Positions 33,713 to 43,251 of a DNA stretch of 64,000 nucleotides are shown here, piece by piece. Position 1 is the first letter of the stretch. The number at the start of each line of letters is the position of its first letter. The DNA comes from Enterobacter asburiae (GTDB lineage Bacteria > Pseudomonadota > Gammaproteobacteria > Enterobacterales > Enterobacteriaceae), in assembly GCA_011754535.1 (NCBI GenBank), contig JAAQVN010000001.1, positions 2,790,001-2,854,000 on the forward strand, given 5' to 3'. The notes beneath the pieces are model-generated. The model did no database searches. It was given only the letters and a program-made list of their open reading frames with translations, and was not told where the DNA came from. A program made the translations under genes and the position numbers.

Positions 33713-34951
33713 TTAGTTTCCTTGCGGCAATCCGTTCAGCTCGGCCTGAGTGTTTTCAGGCGACACCAGCAGAGTAATTTCCACACGGCGGTTACGGGCG
33801 CGGTTTTCCGGGGTCGTGTTCGGCGCCACCGGGTTAATCTCGCCCCGCCCTTCCGCCTTCACGCGGCCAGGCTGAGAGAGGCTTCCCTGCAGCATTTTCT
33901 GTACGGAGCGCGCGCGTTCCAGTGAGAGCTCGTAGTTAGAGGCAAAGCGTGCGCTGCGGATCGGCACGTTATCGCTGTAGCCCACCACCAGAATTTTGCC
34001 GCTGACGTTATTCATCGCCTGCGCAATGCGGTTGATGACCGGTTCATAGCGGTCGCGCACGACGGTAGAGGCGGAGGCAAACAGCCCGTCGCCCTTCAGG
34101 ATCACGACGCTGCGATCCGCTTCGTCTTTCACCGCCACCAGGCCCGCCTCAATTTCAGGCTTCAGGAAGCCGCGCAGGTTCAGCACAGCGGGCAGCTGAC
34201 GCGCCGGCTGCTGGATGGTGGTTTCCGGCAACTGGGACTGGTAAATCTTCGCCAGCACCGGGTTGGTGCTGTCGCCAAGACGCCAGTTAAGCACGATATA
34301 AAACAGGCAGGCGATAAACCCGGCCAGCGCCACGCAGGCCCACAGGGGAACCATCGGCCGCCACAGCTTGCGCAGCACCGGACGATCTTCCGGATGAGGA
34401 GAAAGCGGCGGCGGATAGCTGCCGCGTACGCCTCGGATCATTTGCCACAGCCGCTGCTTGATGGTTTCAAGCTGGGTGCGACCATTGTCCAGCACCCGGT
34501 AGCGCCCCTCGAAGCCCAGCAGCAGACAGTAGTTGATCATCTCCAGCAGCAGAATATGCTCGCGCGGGTTCTGCGACAGGCGCGCCAGCAGTTGGAAGAA
34601 CTTTTCGCCGCCCCAGGTTTCGTTATGGAACGTCACCAGCAGGCCATTGCTGGACCAAACGCCGCTGCTGCCCCAGGGGGTAAGCGCGGCGGCCTCGTCC
34701 AGCGCCGTACACAGGCAGTAGCGCGCCCCGACGATCACTTCGTAGGGCAGCCCCGCCTGCTGGCAGCGGACTTCAAAACGGCGAATCTCATCGATCAGGC
34801 GCTGACGTAACGCCACCTGATCGTCATGTGATACCGAATGACGGATCTGCGGAATCGCGTTGAGCAGCGGATTGGCGGCCGCCACCAGCTGATTGTTGCT
34901 ACTGGCTCCGGTAAACGCGGCATCACTGCCGCTATCCTGTCGTTCCTGCAT
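33713..34951 (-). CDS. tssL: T6SS inner-membrane protein TssL with OmpA-like peptidoglycan-binding domain
   Basis: 412 residues. N-terminal DotU domain (IRRFEVRCQQAGLPYEVIVG, LLLEMINYCLLLGFEGRYRV), a transmembrane helix around 208-227 (WACVALAGFIACLFYIVLNW) and a C-terminal OmpA/MotB domain (GKILVVGYSDNVPIRSARF; NYELSLERARSVQKML). This is the long TssL type that carries its own peptidoglycan anchor, so no separate TagL is needed. Encoded between tssK and tssM. Confidence 0.97.
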   Translation of the reverse strand: MQERQDSGSDAAFTGASSNNQLVAAANPLLNAIPQIRHSVSHDDQVALRQRLIDEIRRFEVRCQQAGLPYEVIVGARYCLCTALDEAAALTPWGSSGVWSSNGLLVTFHNETWGGEKFFQLLARLSQNPREHILLLEMINYCLLLGFEGRYRVLDNGRTQLETIKQRLWQMIRGVRGSYPPPLSPHPEDRPVLRKLWRPMVPLWACVALAGFIACLFYIVLNWRLGDSTNPVLAKIYQSQLPETTIQQPARQLPAVLNLRGFLKPEIEAGLVAVKDEADRSVVILKGDGLFASASTVVRDRYEPVINRIAQAMNNVSGKILVVGYSDNVPIRSARFASNYELSLERARSVQKMLQGSLSQPGRVKAEGRGEINPVAPNTTPENRARNRRVEITLLVSPENTQAELNGLPQGN

Positions 34952-34968
34952 ATTAAGCGCTCGCTTTA

Positions 34969-36312
34969 TTATTCTGTCGGGCTACGGATGGCCCAAAACT
35001 CCATATCCAGCCCCGGGAACTCCCCTGCAAGGTGCAGGGCGAATGCGCCGGACTTATCCATCTCGTGCCACAGCTCGCTGCCCTTCTCCAGCTCAAAGTA
35101 ACTGTAGCCGGCATGCCACGGGATCTGCGGTGGCGCGACCGGCATGGCGCGCAGCATAATGCCCGGCAGCTGTAGCTGAACCAGATCGCGAATTTTCGAG
35201 ACCGGTGCGACCTTCATCTGCGCCGGGAAATGAGTCTGCAGGTGTTCGCCCGGCACGTTGGCTTTTACCGCCAGCACGAAGCCAAACTCACGCACCATGC
35301 TGGTTTCAGGCACCGTGGCAATGTTCAGGCCATGGGAGCGCTCGTTAAGCGGCAGCTGAATCGCGTGGTCTTCCATTACCAGCGACAGCCCCTGACGCAG
35401 CATCAGCATCAGCTTGCTGAAGCAGTTCGCCAGATCGTCGTGATCGTAAATCGGCAGCACGCTCTCGGTTGTACGCTGCGACGTCCAGGTGGCGAGCTCG
35501 GTGGCAAACGGCAGCCAGCTGCGCCAGAGCGTTTCCGGGTGCAGCAGCGGCAGCGTTTTCAAATGTGAAACCTCGCCCAGATGACGGTTCACCAGCGACA
35601 GCAGCGTAAATTCAATCAGTTCAGAGGTGTTAAAGCGGCCAGGCTGGCGCAGGCGGCCGCCAATCTGCTGGCTGCGCTGCACCAGCAAACCGTGCAGATC
35701 GTTAATCATGCTGTAGATCTGCGGGCTGTTGTTGGCGTTCAGCATCGGCGGGATGTAGCTATTATCGAGCCGCACGTGGTTGTCGTTGCGTTTTTCAGTC
35801 ACAAACGCCACGCCGATGGTGGTCCATTCTGCCGTGAGGTCTTTTTCCAGCATCAGGGTCAGACGCAGGCGGCCAAACTGTACGGTAGCATCCCCTACCG
35901 ACATGGCGTTATCGTCTTCCACCTCCTGCTCAAACGCGACGAAGCGTGCCAGCGAGGCCGGCTCTTCGCTGAAAATCACCTCTTCCCGCTCGCCACGACG
36001 AACCGGCAGCGCAAGCACCACCTTTTCGTTGGTGAGGTTGTCAGGAATTTTTAGCGGCGCGGGACCGTTGCGTCCGTTGCGCACCTGGAAAAAGGTGCCG
36101 TCCGGCAGTAACCCGCTGCAGTAGCTCAGGGCAATGCAGCCCTGGCGAAGCATTGCTTCGTCCAGCTCTACGTCGAGAAAGCCCCAGAGATAAGAACGCT
36201 GCAGCGCACCCCACTCACGAACATGGTTGAGCAGATAACTTTCAGTCCGCTGAAAATGGTGTGGACGCAGGAACATGCCTTCGGTCCAGACGACCTTTTC
36301 TGCTTTGGTCAT
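34969..36312 (-). CDS. tssK: T6SS baseplate protein TssK
   Basis: 447 residues. Family signature at the N-terminus (VVWTEGMFLRPHHFQRTE) and the conserved LDLDEAM-like strand, here FLDVELDEAML. TssK trimers connect the TssEFG wedge to the TssL/TssM membrane complex. The length is normal. Its start lies 28 bp after tssJ. Confidence 0.97.
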   Translation of the reverse strand: MTKAEKVVWTEGMFLRPHHFQRTESYLLNHVREWGALQRSYLWGFLDVELDEAMLRQGCIALSYCSGLLPDGTFFQVRNGRNGPAPLKIPDNLTNEKVVLALPVRRGEREEVIFSEEPASLARFVAFEQEVEDDNAMSVGDATVQFGRLRLTLMLEKDLTAEWTTIGVAFVTEKRNDNHVRLDNSYIPPMLNANNSPQIYSMINDLHGLLVQRSQQIGGRLRQPGRFNTSELIEFTLLSLVNRHLGEVSHLKTLPLLHPETLWRSWLPFATELATWTSQRTTESVLPIYDHDDLANCFSKLMLMLRQGLSLVMEDHAIQLPLNERSHGLNIATVPETSMVREFGFVLAVKANVPGEHLQTHFPAQMKVAPVSKIRDLVQLQLPGIMLRAMPVAPPQIPWHAGYSYFELEKGSELWHEMDKSGAFALHLAGEFPGLDMEFWAIRSPTE

Positions 36313-36340
36313 GATGATGTGTTTCCTGTTGTGAAGCGCG

Positions 36341-36844
36341 TTACTGGCTGATGACCCGAATGCCGTTTACGTCGAGAAAAACGTTGGCCTGGAGTTCATC
36401 CGCGGACCATTTCCAGAACTGGTAGATATGATTTTCGCCTGGCACAGGCAGCGGGAGTGAAACGCGCCATTTTTTACCGTCCAGCTTCTGATATTCCGCC
36501 ATCACGCCGATATAGCGCGCCTCGGGATCGCTCTGACCGCTGAGGGTTTTGGACAGCTGTCCCGGCATCAGGAAGAAAACATCGCTGTTCAGCAGATTCG
36601 CGCCAAGCGTTGCTGACGCGTTGTTCTGCAGGGAATAGAAGTCGCTGGACATGAAATCCGCATCGGATTTCAACAACAGCACCCGGACTTTAAGTGGCGC
36701 AGAATCATTGATTTGTGGATGAGCCTGAAACTGCAGGTTGTAGCGGGAAGGGTCGCTGTGTGAAGACGACGTACAACCACTGACAAGGGCGAAAAACGCC
36801 GCGTAAAAGACTAACCACAGCCGATGAAACTTTTTATTATTCAT
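36341..36844 (-). CDS. tssJ: T6SS outer-membrane lipoprotein TssJ
   Basis: 167 residues with a lipoprotein signal (FYAAFFALVSGC, cysteine about residue 24). The beta-sandwich shows as YNLQFQAHPQINDSAPLKVR, VRVLLLKSDADFMSSDFYSL and YIGVMAEYQKLDGKKWRVSL. TssJ recruits TssM to the outer membrane. Placed directly upstream of tssK. Confidence 0.95.
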   Translation of the reverse strand: MNNKKFHRLWLVFYAAFFALVSGCTSSSHSDPSRYNLQFQAHPQINDSAPLKVRVLLLKSDADFMSSDFYSLQNNASATLGANLLNSDVFFLMPGQLSKTLSGQSDPEARYIGVMAEYQKLDGKKWRVSLPLPVPGENHIYQFWKWSADELQANVFLDVNGIRVISQ

Positions 36845-36867
36845 AAAAATACGCCCACGAAAGCCGT

Positions 36868-37362
36868 TTAGTTCAGGATCCAGGTACCGTTAGCGCTGTC
36901 TTTGCAGGCTTTGCTGTTGCCATCCACATCGACGCAGGTCGCCTTTTTACGCGCCTTAGGACGAATGGCCTGTTTACGAACGGTCGCTTCGTACTGGTCG
37001 GCTTTGATAACGGCACGCATCGGGACGTAGCCAATCAGTTGGTCGTTCCCCTCATCGGCGAGCGCCATCCAGTAGTGTTCAACCTGCCCCAGCACCACAT
37101 AAGTTTTGCCGGTATCCAGCGTACGGATAACCTTTCCGCCAAAATCAGGACGGCTCATCAGGGAGGCCGGGTACATGGCGCGATAAGGCTCGTTAAGCGG
37201 GGTGAATTCCGTTGGCGGCACCACGGCGTGACGGTGAGTCAGGGTGACGCCGTTGACCTGGCTGGTCACAATCGTGTCGTCGGTGATTGCCGGTTTCTGT
37301 GGCGCTTTACAGCCCGCCACCGCCATTACAAACAGAAGTGAAAACAGTACGCGCATTTTCAT
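36868..37362 (-). CDS. Lipoprotein with SH3-like domain, first gene of the T6SS unit
   Basis: 164 residues. Lipobox in LLFVMAVAGCKAP (cysteine about 18). An SH3b-like fold follows (FGGKVIRTLDTGKTYVVLGQV, then YWMALADEG and LIGYVPMRAV), ending in a basic stretch and a two-cysteine tail (ATCVDVDG; KACKDSANG). ATG 37362 has GGA 7 nt upstream. SH3b domains often bind peptidoglycan stems, so it may anchor or position the TssJLM complex. It is not one of the 13 core Tss proteins. It lies 23 bp before tssJ and next to the long AT-rich leader where the operon promoter must be. Confidence 0.75.
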   Translation of the reverse strand: MKMRVLFSLLFVMAVAGCKAPQKPAITDDTIVTSQVNGVTLTHRHAVVPPTEFTPLNEPYRAMYPASLMSRPDFGGKVIRTLDTGKTYVVLGQVEHYWMALADEGNDQLIGYVPMRAVIKADQYEATVRKQAIRPKARKKATCVDVDGNSKACKDSANGTWILN

Positions 37363-38341
37363 ATGCTTTTCCGTAGCGATATTTTGATGATGGAGATAAG
37401 GGGATGAAATTTGACTTAGGTGCTATTGTTAAAATAGTCAGGATAATTTCGGGGTGTTACTAATTTTAAGGCATAGCTACCGCACGAGCCCTTCAGAATA
37501 AGGCCCAGCGTCTTCCTGACATATTTTGACAAACGGTAAACAAGTTTACATGAGCTTGCCTGCAATTCAATATTTCCTGCCTGACAAGTGGTGCTTAAAG
37601 AAGCACATGAATGATTATAGGATTAATCTGAGAAAAAAATATGATTTAAGCGCGACCCTCTATTTCACCTGCCAGACAACAAGTTATCCAATTGATATTT
37701 AAAGATTAACCCCAAAAAAGAATTACTTTCATTACCGCAGTCACTCTATTATTGCTACTACCATAACTAGTAGAATTTGGCTTTTTGTGAGGTGAAGAAA
37801 ATATATCCAGTATGAATTATTTGTTGCATTAGCCATGTAACATTTATTACTGGAAGGGGTAAGATGAATATATGAAGCTTATTCAGCAGGGTTGAAAAAA
37901 GTTAATTTTGCACTTCAAAATAAGTTTCTCTTTTAGCCACTACTTTTTCCCCGTTATTATCACCTGGATATTATAACAATTAAGCGTTGCTACACCATTT
38001 ATGATGTTTCCCTCGATGAAATTGTGAAGCATTCCCTTTTCTGTTCGGATTCGCTTTGCTGCAAACCACGCAACCTTCATTTGAAATTTCACCCTGACTA
38101 CATAATCGCCCCGCTACCGCCATCGCTCAGACTGAACACATGATAGATATAATTTATTATTAAAATGATAAAATTTCGTTATAATTTCTTTAAATAGTTA
38201 CACATAAACCGCTTTAACCCATTGTTATAAATATGATTACAGGCAAGAGCCATAACTCGATCGTATGGGTTCCTCTTCATGCCAGTCATTGTTTTTGCTT
38301 ATTACCCAGCCGTTGCGCGACCAAACACGTCAGGAGTATGT
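37363..38341. other. Long AT-rich intergenic region, divergent promoter zone for T6SS and ydeP
   Basis: 979 bp without a convincing gene on either strand. By eye it is far richer in A and T than both flanks, with runs such as AAAAAAATATGATTTAAG and TTTATTATTAAAATGATAAA. It must hold the promoter of the T6SS unit (minus strand) and that of the ydeP unit (plus). Small inverted repeats are present: GTGCTT-AAAG-AAGCAC at 37591-37606 and CTACTA-N7-TAGTAG near 37755-37775. I found no clear sigma-70 pair, sigma-54 box or Fur box. The composition suggests H-NS silencing, which is inference. Confidence 0.6.
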
Positions 38342-40630
38342 ATGAACACGAAAAGACGCTCAGTTCCCGGTATCAGACACTATGATGGTCCTGCCGGCGG
38401 CTGGGGCGCGTTAAAAGCGACGGCCATTGCGGTACGGACTCAAATGGATACCTTTGAAGCCCCCGCTACGCTGCTGCGCACCAACCAGCCTGACGGTTTT
38501 GACTGCCCGGGCTGCGCGTGGCCCGATAAAGAACACAAATCAACGTTCCAGTTCTGTGAAAACGGCGCCAAGGCGGTGACATGGGAAGCGACCAGCAAGC
38601 GCGTGACGCCCGCGTTTCTGGCGGAAAACAGCGTCTCCTCGCTGCTGGCAAAATCGGACTTTGAGCTGGAGGGTTACGGGCGTCTGACGCATCCCCTGCG
38701 CTATGACCGGACTAGCGATACCTTCCGGCCCGTCGACTGGGACGAGGCGTTTCAACGTATCGGGGAAATCTTGCGCGGGCTCGAACCGGACCAGGTCGAG
38801 TTCTATACCTCCGGACGTGCCTCCAACGAAGCGGCGTATCTGTTCCAGCTGTTCGCCCGGGAGTACGGCACCAATAACTTCCCGGACTGTTCGAATATGT
38901 GTCACGAGGCCACCAGCGTCGGCTTGCCGCGCTCCATCGGTATTGGGAAAGGTACCGTCTCGCTGGACGACTTCGACAAGACCGAGCTGGTGATCTCCAT
39001 CGGCCATAACCCCGGCACGAACCATCCGCGAATGATGGGGACCCTTCATGAGCTGGCTCGTCGCAACGTGCCGATTATCGTCTTCAACCCGCTTCGCGAG
39101 CGCGCCCTCGAACGTTTTGCGGATCCGCAAAGCGTGATTGAAATGGCAACCTATAGCTCTACGGATATCGCCTCAACCTACTTCCAGGTGAAGGCCGGGG
39201 GCGATGCTGCCGCGCTGAAAGGTATTGCTAAACATCTTCTTGAAATGGAGGCCGAACGCGGTAACGTGCTCGATCGTGCCTTTATAGCAGAACACACCCA
39301 GGGCCTTGACGACTTTGCTGCCGATATCACGCAGACCCGCTGGGATGACATCGAGCGCGAGTCCGGGCTCAGCCAGGCAGCGCTCAAAAAGGTGGCCGAG
39401 GCCTATGCAAAATCAAACGCCACCATCATTACTTATGGAATGGGGATTACCCAGCACAATAAAGGCACGGCCAACGTCCGCCTGATTGCTGACGTGCTGC
39501 TCCTGCGCGGGAATATCGGCAAGCCCGGCGCGGGGATCTGCCCCCTGCGCGGCCACTCAAACGTTCAGGGGAACCGCACCGTCGGGATTAGCGAGAAGCC
39601 CACCCCCGCCTTCCTGACGCGTTTGAAAGAGGTGTTTGGCTTTGAGCCCCCTTCCCGTCACGGGCATGATGCGGTGCAGGCGACGCAGGCCATGATCGAC
39701 GGTCGCGCAAAAGCGCTCATTTGCCTCGGCGGTAACTTTGCCGTTGCGATGCCCGATCACGAACGGGGTTTTCCGGCGATGGGTAACCTGGATTTGAGCG
39801 TGCAGGTTGGGACCAAGCTCAACCGTACCCATCTGCTGATGGGCAAAGAGACCTTTATTTTCCCGTGCCTCGGCCGCACCGAGCTGGATATGCAGGCCAC
39901 CGGCCGTCAGTCCATTACCGTTGAAGACTCCATGTCGATGGTGCACGCCTCCTCCGGCAAGCTAAAACCCGCCTCGCCGTTACTCCGCTCGGAGCCCGCC
40001 ATCGTGGCAGGCCTTGCGAAAGCCACGCTGTCGGATACCCGTGTAGACTGGACGACGCTGGTCGAGGATTACGACCGCATCCGCGATCTGATTGAGCAGA
40101 CCATCCCGGGCTTCGAGAACTACAATGCGCGGATCCGCGTTCCCGGCGGCTTCCGCATGCCGCTGCCGCCGACGCAGCGTATCTGGCCGACCGCGACGGG
40201 CAAAGCGATGTTTTCGGTATTCGACGGCGTACACGAGAACGCCAGCGGCGAAGGCGAGCATGTTCTGCGCCTGATTACGCTGCGCAGCCACGATCAGTAC
40301 AACACCACCATTTACGCCCTGGACGACCGCTACCGCGGCGTGTTTGGGCGCCGCGACGTGCTGTTTATGAACGAAGAGGATATGGCGCAGTCGGGGCTGG
40401 AACACGGCGATCGCGTGGATATTGAAACCGCCCTGCCCGGCAGCGCTCAGCGTCTGGAGGATATTACCGTGGTGGCGTACAACATCGCCCAGGGCTCCGT
40501 CGGGGCCTATTACCCGGAGGCCAACGTGCTGGTGCCGCTCGATTATCTCGATAAGGACAGCGGCACGCCGTCGTATAAATCGGTTCCGGTTCGCATTACC
40601 CTGCGCTCGAAAGAGATCCGCATGCTGTAA
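38342..40630 (+). CDS. ydeP: FdhF/YdeP-family molybdopterin oxidoreductase
   Basis: 762 residues from ATG 38342, chosen because AGGAG lies 5 nt upstream; an earlier in-frame ATG at 38279 has no such site. It matches E. coli YdeP in length and many blocks: PDGFDCPGCAWPD, NEAAYLFQLFAREYG, NNFPDCSNMCHEATSVG, ISIGHNPGTNHPRMMGTLHE, ITYGMGITQHNKGTANV and SHDQYNTTIYALDDRYRGVFG. Members bind a bis-MGD molybdenum cofactor and probably an iron-sulfur cluster through the N-terminal CxxC. The natural substrate is unknown; YdeP of E. coli is linked to acid resistance. No signal peptide, so cytoplasmic. A LysR gene follows after 23 bp. Confidence 0.9.
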   Translation: MNTKRRSVPGIRHYDGPAGGWGALKATAIAVRTQMDTFEAPATLLRTNQPDGFDCPGCAWPDKEHKSTFQFCENGAKAVTWEATSKRVTPAFLAENSVSSLLAKSDFELEGYGRLTHPLRYDRTSDTFRPVDWDEAFQRIGEILRGLEPDQVEFYTSGRASNEAAYLFQLFAREYGTNNFPDCSNMCHEATSVGLPRSIGIGKGTVSLDDFDKTELVISIGHNPGTNHPRMMGTLHELARRNVPIIVFNPLRERALERFADPQSVIEMATYSSTDIASTYFQVKAGGDAAALKGIAKHLLEMEAERGNVLDRAFIAEHTQGLDDFAADITQTRWDDIERESGLSQAALKKVAEAYAKSNATIITYGMGITQHNKGTANVRLIADVLLLRGNIGKPGAGICPLRGHSNVQGNRTVGISEKPTPAFLTRLKEVFGFEPPSRHGHDAVQATQAMIDGRAKALICLGGNFAVAMPDHERGFPAMGNLDLSVQVGTKLNRTHLLMGKETFIFPCLGRTELDMQATGRQSITVEDSMSMVHASSGKLKPASPLLRSEPAIVAGLAKATLSDTRVDWTTLVEDYDRIRDLIEQTIPGFENYNARIRVPGGFRMPLPPTQRIWPTATGKAMFSVFDGVHENASGEGEHVLRLITLRSHDQYNTTIYALDDRYRGVFGRRDVLFMNEEDMAQSGLEHGDRVDIETALPGSAQRLEDITVVAYNIAQGSVGAYYPEANVLVPLDYLDKDSGTPSYKSVPVRITLRSKEIRML

Positions 40631-40653
40631 GGCTTCACGCGCAGAGAAGAGTG

Positions 40654-41550
40654 ATGGACATAAAACAGTTAAAATATTTACTCGCGCTCGACGAAACCCG
40701 CCATTTTGGTAAAGCGGCCTCGCGATGCAATATCACCCAGCCGACCCTCTCCATGCGCATCCGCAGCCTGGAAGAGGAGCTCGGGCTGGTGCTGATTGTG
40801 CGCGGACAGCGCTTTGAAGGGTTTACACCGGAGGGTGAACGTATTCTGGCGTGGGCGCGCGCGCTGCTCGCCGCGCACGACGGATTGCAGGCGGAAGCCG
40901 CGCTGTGCAAAGGTCAGGTGGTGGGGGAATTACGTCTGGGGATGGTGCCGTTGGCGAGCGTGGATCCGATGATCTTTATCCGCCAGCTGACGCAAAAGTA
41001 CCCGGAGCTGACCTACAGCCTCTATTCTATGTCTTCGGCGCAGATTGCGGACGGCGTCAGCCGCAACCAGCTGGAACTGGGGATTTGCTATCTCAACAGC
41101 ATCGACACCAGCCTGTTTGATATTATCCAGCTTCCTGAAACGAAGATGGGCCTGCTGCACGACACCCGCCATTTCCAGTTGGACCAGACGCCGCTCACCT
41201 GGCGCGACCTGACGGATTTTCCGCTGGGGTTCCTGACCAAAGGGATGCACTACCGGGCGCACATGGAGGCCAGCTTTAAATCAGCCGGCATCGAACCCAG
41301 GTCCGTTTTCGAGAGTGATTCAACATACCAGATCATTCAGGCGGTTCAGAGCGGCGTGTGCTGCGCCGTGATGCCGCTGAACAACGGGCTTGAGGAACTG
41401 AACAACAATTTCGGGATCGCCCCCATCGCCGATGCCAACGTTGAGGCCCTCGTCGGCCTGATTATGCGCAGGCAGAAGCCCGTCTCCTCGCTGGCGCTGC
41501 GCTGTTTTACCGACGCACAGGCGATTTTTCACACGGTCAATGCGGCGTAA
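40654..41550 (+). CDS. LysR-type transcriptional regulator
   Basis: 298 residues from ATG 40654. N-terminal winged HTH (MDIKQLKYLLALDETRHFGKAA is split here as IKQLKYLLALDET and GKAASRCNITQPTLSMRIRS), followed by the substrate-binding domain from about 92. Same strand as ydeP, 23 bp downstream, so probably co-transcribed and a regulator of it. Its last ~22 bp overlap the 3' end of the convergent PhnD-like gene. The effector molecule is unknown. Confidence 0.9.
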   Translation: MDIKQLKYLLALDETRHFGKAASRCNITQPTLSMRIRSLEEELGLVLIVRGQRFEGFTPEGERILAWARALLAAHDGLQAEAALCKGQVVGELRLGMVPLASVDPMIFIRQLTQKYPELTYSLYSMSSAQIADGVSRNQLELGICYLNSIDTSLFDIIQLPETKMGLLHDTRHFQLDQTPLTWRDLTDFPLGFLTKGMHYRAHMEASFKSAGIEPRSVFESDSTYQIIQAVQSGVCCAVMPLNNGLEELNNNFGIAPIADANVEALVGLIMRRQKPVSSLALRCFTDAQAIFHTVNAA

Positions 41551-42287
41551 GCCTGGCGAGTCACCACGCTAAAACCGCCGATCAGAACCGCGGCACAAAC
41601 CTCCCGGTATTCCGGCGCGCTCACCAGCTCGCGTAGCGCATCGCGAATGGCACTGAGCGTTTCGGTGGACGTGCGTTGCGACGTGATTAATGGCAGCCCA
41701 GGCGTAAGCGGGGTACGGTCGATCGCCGCCAGCCCCGCAAGCCGTTCCGGCTCATGACGCTTCAGCAGCGCCCAGGTCACGCAGTCGATGGCGGCGATAT
41801 CGCTCTTCCCGCGCTGGACGTCAATCAGGGACTGACGGTGGCTGCCACTGAAGGACGTTTGTGAGAAAAATGGCCCGTCAACAATCAGGGGAGCCACCTT
41901 TTTTCGCAGTGCGTTATAGCCGGACTGCGAGTCTACCGAATTACAGACCGCCCGACGTCCGCGAAAATCCGCCAGCGTGAGATGCCTATCAGCCTCGCGC
42001 GCCACCAGAAAGCTGCGGTACAGGCTCCCTTCGCAGCCCTCCACGGTGTAGTGAAAACAGCCCACCACCTGTACCTCCGGGAGCTGCGTGACCAGCGGGT
42101 AGCCGCACGTCTGGCTGAGGGTAAGCTCAGGCTGCCGCCAGTGGGTCAGCAGGTCAGACTCCGGCCAGCCGGGAACAGGATCGACGGGCACATCCCGTGC
42201 GGCCAGCAGACGCTGCACCGCCAGCCAGAGCGCGCGGGTGTCGGCGCGATCCACGGCGTACATGGGAAGCGCCAGCAGGTTACTCAT
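41529..42287 (-). CDS. PhnD-like substrate-binding protein without signal peptide
   Basis: 252 residues from ATG 42287, preceded by a strong AGGAGGAGAGG site. The fold is a periplasmic phosphate/phosphonate-type binding domain (PF12974-like): GYPLVTQLPEVQVVGCFHYT, NSVDSQSGYNAL, SFSGSHRQSLIDVQRGKSDIAAIDCVTW (only in part conserved). There is no signal peptide and no ABC permease or ATPase nearby, so it is not an ordinary transporter component. Its start overlaps the desaturase stop by 8 bp, so the two are translationally coupled. A cytoplasmic ligand sensor or an enzyme-associated binding protein are possibilities. Confidence 0.75.
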   Translation of the reverse strand: MSNLLALPMYAVDRADTRALWLAVQRLLAARDVPVDPVPGWPESDLLTHWRQPELTLSQTCGYPLVTQLPEVQVVGCFHYTVEGCEGSLYRSFLVAREADRHLTLADFRGRRAVCNSVDSQSGYNALRKKVAPLIVDGPFFSQTSFSGSHRQSLIDVQRGKSDIAAIDCVTWALLKRHEPERLAGLAAIDRTPLTPGLPLITSQRTSTETLSAIRDALRELVSAPEYREVCAAVLIGGFSVVTRQAYAALTV

Positions 42288-43251
42288 ACCTCTCCTCCTG
42301 TTGTTTTCCGGGATGTACAGTGACCTCCACAGGCCGGGTCCAGAACTGGCGTAGCCAGTCACCGTAGCCCCTGACTACAAAGCCGTGGTTACGCTGCCGG
42401 TACGCCTCCCGATTTTGCCGGTAGATCGTCGGTAACCCGTACCAGGGAACGCCCGGTAAATCGTGGTGAATGGAATGGTAGTTGAGATTCAAAAACAGCA
42501 CCCGCCAGAACAGCCCGGCCTCGTTAATGACCGATCGCGCGAGCGGATCGTCCGCCGCCCGATGTTCGTAAAACGACCGGACCTTGGTCAGCGCCAGCGC
42601 CGGATAGCTTACCGCCAGCACAAACCAGACGGGTGAAAAGCCGTGATGCGCCATCCACGCGAAAAGCGCCGCCAGCAGCAGAGCGTGAACCAGCCACATC
42701 GCCATTGCCCGCGGCTGACGATGACGAAACGCCGTCACGGCGCTGCCCAGCGACTGAAGGATATCCAGTAGCGGCGCCAGTGCCAGCCGCCCGAAAAAGG
42801 TATTCCGGGCGCGGATCGCGCGTTTCTGCCACGGCGAAAAACGTGCCCAGCTCTCGTCGGTAAAATAGTACGACTCCGGGTCATCCACCGGATCGGTCAG
42901 GCTATGGTGCCGATGATGCGCAAGATGGGAATCCCGGTACAGGCCGTACGGATACCAGACCGCCAGCGGGAGCGTGCCCAGCAGCTGGTTAAGCCAGGCG
43001 AAACGGGTGGGATGTCCGTGGATCAGCTCATGCTGCAGCGACATGTACCAGGCGGTAAACCCGATGAGCAGCAGCGTGGCGGGCAGCAGGCCCAGCGTTT
43101 GCCAGAACGCCAGCGTGGCAAACCAGCCGGCATAAATAGTGACGATCAACAGCCACGTGGGCAGTTCGCTTCGCCATATAAAACCCGATGCGAGATGGCG
43201 GATTTGTTCGCGTTGTTGCGGATGTAAATAGAGGGAGCTTCGTTGACTCAT
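42280..43251 (-). CDS. Membrane fatty-acid desaturase family protein
   Basis: 323 residues with several hydrophobic helices (TWLLIVTIYAGWFATLAFW; LLPATLLLIGFTAWYM; AMWLVHALLLAALFAWM). It has the three histidine boxes of diiron membrane desaturases/hydroxylases: HELIHG (74-79), HLAHHRHH (109-116) and NYHSIHHDLP (His259, His262, His263), plus YEH at 228-230. These enzymes oxidise acyl chains or related lipids at the inner membrane using O2. The product and physiological role are unknown, since enterobacteria make unsaturated fatty acids anaerobically through FabA. ATG 43251 has AAGGA unusually close. Coupled to the PhnD-like gene. Confidence 0.88.
   Translation of the reverse strand: MSQRSSLYLHPQQREQIRHLASGFIWRSELPTWLLIVTIYAGWFATLAFWQTLGLLPATLLLIGFTAWYMSLQHELIHGHPTRFAWLNQLLGTLPLAVWYPYGLYRDSHLAHHRHHSLTDPVDDPESYYFTDESWARFSPWQKRAIRARNTFFGRLALAPLLDILQSLGSAVTAFRHRQPRAMAMWLVHALLLAALFAWMAHHGFSPVWFVLAVSYPALALTKVRSFYEHRAADDPLARSVINEAGLFWRVLFLNLNYHSIHHDLPGVPWYGLPTIYRQNREAYRQRNHGFVVRGYGDWLRQFWTRPVEVTVHPGKQQEERYE

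Noticed and set aside
38164..38196. AT-rich stretch upstream of ydeP resembling a Fur box
   Set aside because: Only partial agreement with the consensus in a region of general A/T richness.
37363..38341. Possible sigma-54 promoter for the T6SS unit
   Set aside because: No GG-N10-GC element with the expected context was found on the minus strand.
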